Source: Proteobacteria bacterium UBA1673 (GTDB lineage: Bacteria > Pseudomonadota > Gammaproteobacteria > Comchoanobacterales > Comchoanobacteraceae). Taken from it: 7,615 bases of DNA. Positions 1 to 5,179 of this stretch are shown in pieces. Where the stretch lies: the NCBI GenBank assembly GCA_002320385.1, contig DCKN01000057.1:1-7615 (forward strand), read 5' to 3'. How positions within the stretch are numbered: position 1 is the stretch's first letter; each line of letters opens with the position of its first letter. Position numbers and translations under genes: made by a program. The notes under the pieces are model-generated. The model searched no databases, was not told where the DNA came from, and saw only the letters and a program-made list of their open reading frames with translations.

Positions 1-1
1 T

Positions 2-103
2 GTAGTCATCCCTGTATTCAACGAAGAGGAAAATGTGGCTACTCGCATGAAAAAATCACAAAACAATAGTGAGGAGATGGAGGCTATAGATGGTCAGTTC
101 TAA
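2..103 (+). pseudogene. Internally deleted family 2 glycosyltransferase remnant (5' end outside the window)
   Basis: Read from base 2, the frame gives VVIPVFNEEENV, the typical N-terminal nucleotide-sugar-binding strand of GT-A fold family 2 glycosyltransferases (dolichol-phosphate-mannosyltransferase or ArnC type). After NVAT the similarity ends, and the frame closes with a hydrophilic tail (SEEMEAIDGQF) and TAA at 101-103. A GT2 catalytic domain needs about 200 or more residues after this motif, including the DxD motif, and none of that is present. The tail carries the ribosome binding site of the next gene and overlaps it by 14 bases, as a genuine gene 3' end would. I therefore infer an in-frame internal deletion joining the 5' and 3' ends, with the junction near bases 41-50. 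The start codon lies left of the window. The enzyme must be inactive. Assembly error is an alternative. Confidence 0.7.
79..83 (+). promoter_or_regulatory. Ribosome binding site of the flippase-like gene
   Basis: GGAGG lies six bases before the ATG at 90 and inside the end of the glycosyltransferase remnant, so the two reading frames look translationally coupled. A second purine-rich AGGAG at 72-76 is further away. The strong site supports ATG 90 as the start. Confidence 0.7.
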
Positions 104-980
104 ATACACAAGTTGGAAAAAAAACCTATTCTTAATCGTTAAGATGTCCCTGAGTGTGCTTGCTATGACGCTAATTTCTAGGAAAGTCAACTGGCATTTT
201 TTCATAGCAGTTGTACAAAAAGTAGACATACGAGTGCTATTAGTGGCGTTTTCTATGCATAATATATCACAACTACTCGGTGCTGTTCGAAGTCGATATT
301 ATTTAAAAGAGATTGGAATAAAGCTCGATCACAAAAGTAACAGTTGTTTGTATTATTTAGGCATGTTTTATAACTTGTTCTTGCCTGGTGGGGTTGGTGG
401 AGACGGATACAAAGTTTATTTTCTCAAAAAATATTATTCCGGTAAAACGCTATCAATCATTAAGGCCTTATTGTTTGATCGTTTTAATGGGTTAATCGGT
501 TTATTGATACTTGCTGTTATGACGCTCTGTGTGATAAAGCCATCATCACTGCCATGGCTGACGAATACATCTACATGCATCATTCTCTTGATGATGATCA
601 GTCTATTTTATTGGGTTCACCAATATATGATAAAAAGTGACTGGAAAACATATAGTCACACGCTTATTTTATCAGTATTAATACAATGTCTTCAGGTATT
701 TGCATGCATAATCATTGTTTGGTCATTGGGTGAGCATACGCATTTATTGACCTATACTTTAATATTTTTGGCTTCATCAATTTCAATGCAGTTACCGTTG
801 AGCATGGGTGGGTTAGGCGCACGAGAGGTAACCGTCGTCTATTGCCTTAACGCGCTACACATTGACCCAACCATCGGATTAGCAATGGCAATGATTTATT
901 TTATGATTCAGTCGTTATCAAACTGTATTGGAGTCTTTTTTATTGATTTTAAACTTGATCAAGCACTGCAAATTAAATAG
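90..980 (+). CDS. Flippase-like integral membrane protein, LPG_synthase_TM / UPF0104 family
   Basis: This 296-residue polytopic inner-membrane protein matches the transmembrane family that includes the flippase half of MprF and YbhN/AglD-like proteins. Family hallmarks are visible: FYNLFLPGGVGGDGYK at residues 93-108, FDRFNGL at 129-135, and QLPLSMGGLGAREVT at 234-248. About seven to eight hydrophobic segments are seen. Length is close to the usual 300-330 residues, and there is no C-terminal aminoacyl-transferase domain, so it is not a complete MprF. Standalone members often sit beside GT2 glycosyltransferases and are thought to help move or glycosylate lipid-linked substrates. Here the upstream partner is a remnant, so its function may be orphaned. 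The start has a GGAGG site six bases upstream and overlaps the remnant by 14 bases. The family call is firm; the substrate is unknown. Confidence 0.88.
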   Translation: MVSSKYTSWKKNLFLIVKMSLSVLAMTLISRKVNWHFFIAVVQKVDIRVLLVAFSMHNISQLLGAVRSRYYLKEIGIKLDHKSNSCLYYLGMFYNLFLPGGVGGDGYKVYFLKKYYSGKTLSIIKALLFDRFNGLIGLLILAVMTLCVIKPSSLPWLTNTSTCIILLMMISLFYWVHQYMIKSDWKTYSHTLILSVLIQCLQVFACIIIVWSLGEHTHLLTYTLIFLASSISMQLPLSMGGLGAREVTVVYCLNALHIDPTIGLAMAMIYFMIQSLSNCIGVFFIDFKLDQALQIK

Positions 981-992
981 CATCAGAACGTA

Positions 993-1026
993 TGAGAAAA
1001 TCTCACCCAGATGGTCTTAACAGACC
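993..1026 (+). repeat. Two adjacent short inverted repeats after the flippase-like gene
   Basis: TGAGA-AAA-TCTCA (993-1005) is followed by GGTCT-TAAC-AGACC (1013-1026). Both have perfect five-base stems and small loops, 12 bases or more past the stop codon. Neither is followed directly by a T run; the nearest is TTTTT, starting some 20 bases later. They could form part of a weak terminator or mRNA 3' end, but an ordinary intrinsic terminator is not supported. Confidence 0.25.
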
Positions 1027-1347
1027 TGCAGAGCAGCTCGCTGAGAATTTTTCTGGGCAATCTTGAAAAAGACTCTGTTTCTGAACAAAATGCTCACGAC
1101 ATTTATGTTCATCAGCTGCAACGAAGCCAGGTCGCGACGACAATTCATTGATCCACGGCGCAGTGCGCGCACGTAAGCCAAAGCCATCTAAATGGCTGTT
1201 CGCCAGCGATTGTGCTGCCCGGAAGTGTCTGGATTGATGCGACCGGATATATGTCTATGGATTCTCCATCGTAGTGTCAGACACGAGGGTTTTAAGCACT
1301 GATTCTGAAAGTTTCTCTTGCTGGGAAACAGAACAGAATTGTTCCAT
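1003..1347 (-). pseudogene. Unrecognised minus-strand reading frame broken by one TAG; possible gene remnant in a 390-base gap
   Basis: The interval 981-1368 holds no convincing gene. On the minus strand an ATG at 1347 opens 30 codons (MEQFCSVSQQEKLSES...), ends at TAG 1257-1255, then continues in the same frame for 83 codons (including LANSHLDGFGLRAR and NELSSRPGFVAADEH) to TGA at 1005-1003. I do not recognise the product. Other frames here are also partly open, for example 46 codons on the plus strand from ATG 1011. Openness alone is therefore weak evidence, and no clear ribosome binding site precedes the ATG. Bases 1131-1230 are 57% GC, above the neighbours. The gap also holds the palindrome GTGCGCGCAC (1163-1172), AGCCAT-CTAA-ATGGCT (1182-1197) and GTGTC-A-GACAC (1274-1284). 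A decayed mobile-element or foreign fragment is possible. No tRNA was noticed. Confidence 0.3.
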
Positions 1348-1368
1348 ACAGACTTCTATTGAGATTAA

Positions 1369-2187
1369 TCATTTGTGACGTAAGGCTGCTAAGAAATGAT
1401 CTCTAGCAGCATACGGTAAGTCATGACCCACGCCAACTAAGGCTTGAAATTCTATCGATGGACTTATACTTGCCAGTTTTTGGCCCATTGCATATGGCAC
1501 GACGTTGTCACTTTGGCCATGTAAAATCAATATCTGCGTGTCGGGGTAGGTCGTAATCAATGTTTTTAACGTCACCTCTGAGCGGTAAGGGTCCCATAAA
1601 AAAGGGCTAATAAGCCACGCCCAAATTGATCCGATAACGCGCTTTGACATCGCATACATAGATGTAAACGGACTGACAAGCACCAAAGATTTGGGGTATA
1701 GAGAAAGTGAGACATCGATAGCCACCGCAGCCCCAATCGAGTGACCCAGAATGGACACATTAGGCGATAAATCAAGCTGCTTTTTGAGAGCACTAAAGGC
1801 ATCAAGGACCCCTTGACAATTATTTTTCTGACTTGGATAGCCACTATTCATGCCATAGCCAGGATAATCAACGAGTAGATAACCCGTATCAGGAATATTC
1901 GCACCGGCAAGAAGGGGTAGCCACTGCAGTGCTACCGCTGCATTGCCGCCCAGAAGAATCCATAGGTATTTTGGTTTAGATGATTCAGAAACAAAGAAGG
2001 CCTGTTGTGGTTGACCACTACTTACATAACGAATTGTCTCAATAGAACTAAGCTGATGAATGATATTCGATGGATAACGCTGGGGGAAATACATCATTCT
2101 CCGCTGATTGAATATTAATATACTACTGACAACCAGAAAGCCCACTAGAAAAATACCAATACTATATAAAACGGCTGAAAATCTCAA
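1369..2187 (-). CDS. Membrane-anchored alpha/beta hydrolase (serine hydrolase, BEM46/ABHD13-like)
   Basis: This 272-residue protein has one N-terminal hydrophobic segment (about residues 5-25), probably an uncleaved anchor or signal, followed by an alpha/beta-hydrolase domain. The nucleophile elbow is GHSIG with Ser150, the acid is probably Asp227 in HGQSDNVVP, and the base is His255 in GVGHDLP. LLGGNAA (78-84) fits the oxyanion-hole loop and DYPGYGMNSG (107-116) is typical of the BEM46/ABHD13-like group. These are esterase or thioesterase-like enzymes whose substrates are mostly unknown. The start is TTG at 2187-2185: a stop lies ten codons upstream in frame with no ATG or GTG between, and the first internal ATG (Met31) would remove the membrane segment. 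The ribosome site is weak (GGTGG, four bases away). It is transcribed alone, from a promoter in the gap upstream. Confidence 0.85.
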   Translation of the reverse strand: MRFSAVLYSIGIFLVGFLVVSSILIFNQRRMMYFPQRYPSNIIHQLSSIETIRYVSSGQPQQAFFVSESSKPKYLWILLGGNAAVALQWLPLLAGANIPDTGYLLVDYPGYGMNSGYPSQKNNCQGVLDAFSALKKQLDLSPNVSILGHSIGAAVAIDVSLSLYPKSLVLVSPFTSMYAMSKRVIGSIWAWLISPFLWDPYRSEVTLKTLITTYPDTQILILHGQSDNVVPYAMGQKLASISPSIEFQALVGVGHDLPYAARDHFLAALRHK

Positions 2188-2273
2188 AACACCACCAGTG
2201 AACCTTATTTTATCCTATCGGATAGCACCAATAAGCTCAAGAAAACATAGGGGCTTTCGAACAAAAAGCGTAC

Positions 2274-2302
2274 ATGTTAAAAATATGCAACGGATATGTC
2301 AA
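2274..2302 (-). promoter_or_regulatory. Predicted sigma70-type promoter for the hydrolase gene
   Basis: On the minus strand a perfect -35 TTGACA (2302-2297) is separated by 17 bases from TAACAT (2279-2274), which matches four of six -10 positions. Transcription would start near 2267, leaving a leader of about 80 bases before the TTG start codon. The leader contains TATCC-GATA-GGATA, a possible small hairpin near the ribosome site. The rest of the 2188-2383 gap shows one five-base-pair hairpin at 2322-2335 without a T run, so I see no clear terminator for the EamA operon, and readthrough into the hydrolase is possible. Confidence 0.6.
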
Positions 2303-2383
2303 CAGAAAGCCGTAGTAATCGTGTGGCACACCACAATGACGAAATCATCGAGCCAATTTATTCAAAATATTGATTATGATACC

Positions 2384-3319
2384 TCAATTGTGGGCAGGTT
2401 TGAGTGTCAACCGATCGGGCTGGTTGATCCAATAAAGTACAATCATTGTGAGGCTAATACCGAAAAGATGATTGACACTGGGGAATTCTAGGAAGTACAC
2501 GTATCCAAAAAAACTGACAATACTGTACTTAAGAAAACCAATCGGCAATAGGAATGTAAGATCAGCAAGGGCGATAGCTTGATTCAAAGCAAGAGTTGCT
2601 AGTGTGCCGTTGAGCGCCATCGCACCAATGATCAATAATTGTGGATTGGTTAAATTATGCGGATGATTGATCTCAAAAGGTAATAATACCAGTGGAATAC
2701 CGATAAACAGGATCTGGGTGAGATTAATAGATGACTCACCAAGCCGACATAGCTGCTTAGTAAATATGGTATTGATTTGAAAGCATAGTAGGGCCACACT
2801 CGGAACAAGGCAAGCTTGTAGGCTAAGTGGTATGGCACTTGCAAAACGACTTGAGTCTAATAAAACCAAATAAGCGATCATACTCACCACCAGCGCCAAT
2901 AATTTTCGATACGTAACGCGCTCGCGAAACCAGACATATGCGCCAATAATAGTCATTAAGGGACTCATGAGATTAAAACCAACAGCATAAGATAAAGGCA
3001 TAACCGTGAATGACCAATTGAGTAATATGATGCCACAAGAACAGAGAAGAATGCGACAAATATGATACGGTGCGCCAGTCATTTTTTGACGACTAGACGA
3101 AGAAAATAAATAAACCAAAGAGATCAAAACAGCCGAAAAGAGGTATTGATAAAATACGACCGTATGCGTAGGTAGCGTATGCGTTGAAGTTGTAGTAAGC
3201 AGTTTCGATAAAGCGTCGTTCCAGGCGTACAATACAAAACTTATTATTTTAAGTATCGACGCAAGGGTATTTCGATGACTACCTATCTTCACGGAAAACC
3301 ATTGATATAATTGACGCAT
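2384..3319 (-). CDS. EamA/DMT-superfamily transporter
   Basis: This 311-residue inner-membrane protein has about ten hydrophobic segments arranged as two EamA repeats (roughly residues 20-155 and 168-296), the standard ten-helix drug/metabolite transporter layout and length. Family-like features include PTHTVVFYQYLFSA in the first repeat, SYAVGFNLMSPLMTIIGA (about 110-127) followed by a WFRERVTYRKLLALV loop, and ALNQAIALADLTFLLPIGFLK in the second. The substrate cannot be told from sequence; members move metabolites, amino acids or S-adenosylmethionine. ATG 3319-3317 is the best start: it shares its A with the TGA stop of the permease gene (TGATG), so translation is probably coupled. A TTG one codon upstream is less likely. 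It is the last gene of the overlapping set, which ties its expression to the export pump. Confidence 0.85.
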   Translation of the reverse strand: MRQLYQWFSVKIGSHRNTLASILKIISFVLYAWNDALSKLLTTTSTHTLPTHTVVFYQYLFSAVLISLVYLFSSSSRQKMTGAPYHICRILLCSCGIILLNWSFTVMPLSYAVGFNLMSPLMTIIGAYVWFRERVTYRKLLALVVSMIAYLVLLDSSRFASAIPLSLQACLVPSVALLCFQINTIFTKQLCRLGESSINLTQILFIGIPLVLLPFEINHPHNLTNPQLLIIGAMALNGTLATLALNQAIALADLTFLLPIGFLKYSIVSFFGYVYFLEFPSVNHLFGISLTMIVLYWINQPDRLTLKPAHN

Positions 3320-4497
3320 CAAACTCTCTGAATAGCATGAATGGGATTAATTTTATCAACGCGTAGCAGGGGTGCATAACATGATAATAAACAAACAACG
3401 GTCATCATGATGAAGCTCACCGGGCCGGCAAAAATATGCCACGTATAATCCCAGTTTAAGTACTTGATCAGTATCATATTAGACAACTCGCCCAGCACCA
3501 TACCCAAGGCTGAACTTACGAGTGCTAACAAAAGTGTTTCAGTTAACAACAAACGCTTAACCTGAGTTGCAGTTGCGCCAATCGCCAGCCGTATACCAAT
3601 CTCTTGAAAACGCTCAGAAATAATTGCATACATGCTGTTTGTGATATTAATGCTAGCAACTAGAGTACTAATGCACCCAAAGGCGAGTAAAACAAAGCGA
3701 ATCTTAGCAATATAATCTTGAATCTGTTTGGCCGTTTGACTCATATCGGTTATTTGATAATTAACGTTTGGAAACTTTTCACGCAACAATAGCCTGACTT
3801 GGTCGCTAACACGCTCAGATTCTTGAGGATTAGATATTTGCACGGTAATTTCATCAAGCGCTAAGAGATTAGCATGATGCGTTTTCAAATGGGTATAAAT
3901 TGTACGGTTAGCGTTATTTTGGCCATAAAAGAATTTATCCTGTTGCTTATTAATCACGCCCAGAACATCATGGCTTTGCTTGGCAACAAAAAAGGATACA
4001 GGATCGCTAGATTGCTCATCTATGGATAATTTCTTTGCGACGTCATAGCCAATAACCACAAAGGGACTTTGCGGAAATTCTGACTCATGAAAGAAACGAC
4101 CACTTGATAAAGAAAGATTATGTGCTAGCAGGTAGTCATGGTCACATGCAATTTGTTCAAAGTAATCGCCTGAACGCTTCTTGTCATCCAAATAAACATG
4201 AACATAAGTTTTTTTAGAGGCAGCGATCGCTCTATCTTTAAAAGCTGGGCGGACAGACGTTAAATAATCTTGATAAGTTATCTGAGATTGACGCTGCTCG
4301 CTGGGATGCAAATGGACGACAATCTTGGTATTTTTTTGTATGGTTCGCATTTCATCAGCCATCTGCTGAGTCGTGGCATAGAAAAACGCTATCAGACAGG
4401 TTATTATAGCTGTAGCACATAAGGTAGCAATGCCAGACAGCATACTGCGAGTTCTCTGGGATAAAATCCCCTTTATGATTGTTCTAAGCTTGTGCAT
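3319..4497 (-). CDS. ABC transporter permease, FtsX/MacB-like
   Basis: This 392-residue permease has the MacB topology: an N-terminal cytoplasmic stub with TM1 (about residues 20-42), a large periplasmic domain (43-265), and TM2-TM4 (about 266-290, 317-340, 355-376). ERFQEIGIRLAIGAT (295-309) is the conserved FtsX coupling segment after TM2, and the end, YAPLLRVDKINPIHAIQRV, matches the family's Pro-rich C-terminal motif. The ATPase is a separate chain, unlike fused E. coli MacB, as in many Lol/MacB-type systems. I chose ATG 4497 because the protein then starts with the usual short stub (MHKLRTIIKGILSQRTRSML). An in-frame ATG at 4572 would add 25 residues lying entirely in the ATPase gene. 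Overlap with the ATPase end is 14 bases. A weak AAGAG site precedes the ATG by seven bases. It probably dimerises with the ATPase and docks with the adaptor. Confidence 0.9.
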   Translation of the reverse strand: MHKLRTIIKGILSQRTRSMLSGIATLCATAIITCLIAFFYATTQQMADEMRTIQKNTKIVVHLHPSEQRQSQITYQDYLTSVRPAFKDRAIAASKKTYVHVYLDDKKRSGDYFEQIACDHDYLLAHNLSLSSGRFFHESEFPQSPFVVIGYDVAKKLSIDEQSSDPVSFFVAKQSHDVLGVINKQQDKFFYGQNNANRTIYTHLKTHHANLLALDEITVQISNPQESERVSDQVRLLLREKFPNVNYQITDMSQTAKQIQDYIAKIRFVLLAFGCISTLVASINITNSMYAIISERFQEIGIRLAIGATATQVKRLLLTETLLLALVSSALGMVLGELSNMILIKYLNWDYTWHIFAGPVSFIMMTVVCLLSCYAPLLRVDKINPIHAIQRV

Positions 4498-5179
4498 AGA
4501 GTTGCTCTTTTTTTGTAAATAGGGTCTCCATGGGAAGGCGTTTATTGCACATGCCTGCAATTTCGCGGTCATGGGTCACAAGTATCACCGTCGTTCCATG
4601 AGATCGATTAATTTCTTTTAAAATTTGCATAATCTGCATGCTGTTGTCATGGTCAAGCGCGCCTGTGGGCTCGTCAGCAATCAAAATATTAGGCTTGGTA
4701 ATGATGGCGCGAGCGATACTAGCGCGTTGCTGTTGGCCACCTGACAATTGGCAGGGGTAATGTTCAGCATGGCTAAGGATACCAAGCTGATCAAGCGCAT
4801 TGCGTGCCTTCTCACGATTAGAGCGACAATGGCCTGATCGATAAAGCAGAGCAAGTTCAACGTTTTCTACAACTGTCAGGTGATTAATAAGCCAATACTG
4901 CTGAAAAATATAACCGAAAGTTTCCTTGCGAAGTAGCGAGCGTGCTGTACAAGATAGATCAGTAATATCATGCTGATTGAGATAGTATTGTCCAGATGAA
5001 GGCTGATCTAAACAGCCAATAATATTGAGAAGCGTTGATTTTCCTGCGCCCGATTGACCGGTAATAGCAACCATATCCCCCTTGTGTATCGACAAGGAAC
5101 AGGAAGGGAGAATGGTGATCGTGCGACTGTGTTGCTGTATGTTTTTTTTAAGATTCCGGATTTTTATAATTTTCGACAA
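4484..5179 (-). CDS. ABC transporter ATPase, MacB/LolD-like
   Basis: This 231-residue ATPase has all core elements: Walker A GQSGAGKST (41-49), Q-loop YIFQQ with Gln93, signature LSGGQQQR (145-152), Walker B ILIADE with Glu170, D-loop GALD (173-176) and H-loop VTHD with His203. The QQYWLINHLTVVENVELAL stretch is typical of MacB/LolD-type ATPases. The usual aromatic A-loop residue ahead of Walker A is not evident. I assign the start to TTG 5179-5177: AAAGGAG lies six bases upstream and the protein then begins MSKIIKIRNLKK, as relatives do. A GTG at 5203 would add eight residues but leave that ribosome site inside the gene. With the TTG it overlaps the adaptor gene by 32 bases. It energises the permease encoded immediately downstream. 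Confidence 0.92.
   Translation of the reverse strand: MSKIIKIRNLKKNIQQHSRTITILPSCSLSIHKGDMVAITGQSGAGKSTLLNIIGCLDQPSSGQYYLNQHDITDLSCTARSLLRKETFGYIFQQYWLINHLTVVENVELALLYRSGHCRSNREKARNALDQLGILSHAEHYPCQLSGGQQQRASIARAIITKPNILIADEPTGALDHDNSMQIMQILKEINRSHGTTVILVTHDREIAGMCNKRLPMETLFTKKEQLYAQA

Noticed and set aside
1163..1284. Palindromes in the gap as insertion-sequence ends or a CRISPR array
   Set aside because: The dyads differ from one another, are not regularly spaced, and no matching terminal repeats or target duplications were seen.
2322..2335. TGTGG-CACA-CCACA hairpin after the EamA gene as a terminator
   Set aside because: The stem is only five base pairs and no T run follows on the minus strand.
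2108..2491. Plus-strand open frame across the hydrolase/EamA gap
   Set aside because: It overlaps both flanking minus-strand genes, has no family-like sequence, and covers the predicted hydrolase promoter.
4498..4572. Longer permease start at ATG 4572
   Set aside because: The extra 25 residues fall wholly inside the ATPase gene and are not permease-like. ATG 4497 gives the normal short N-terminal stub.
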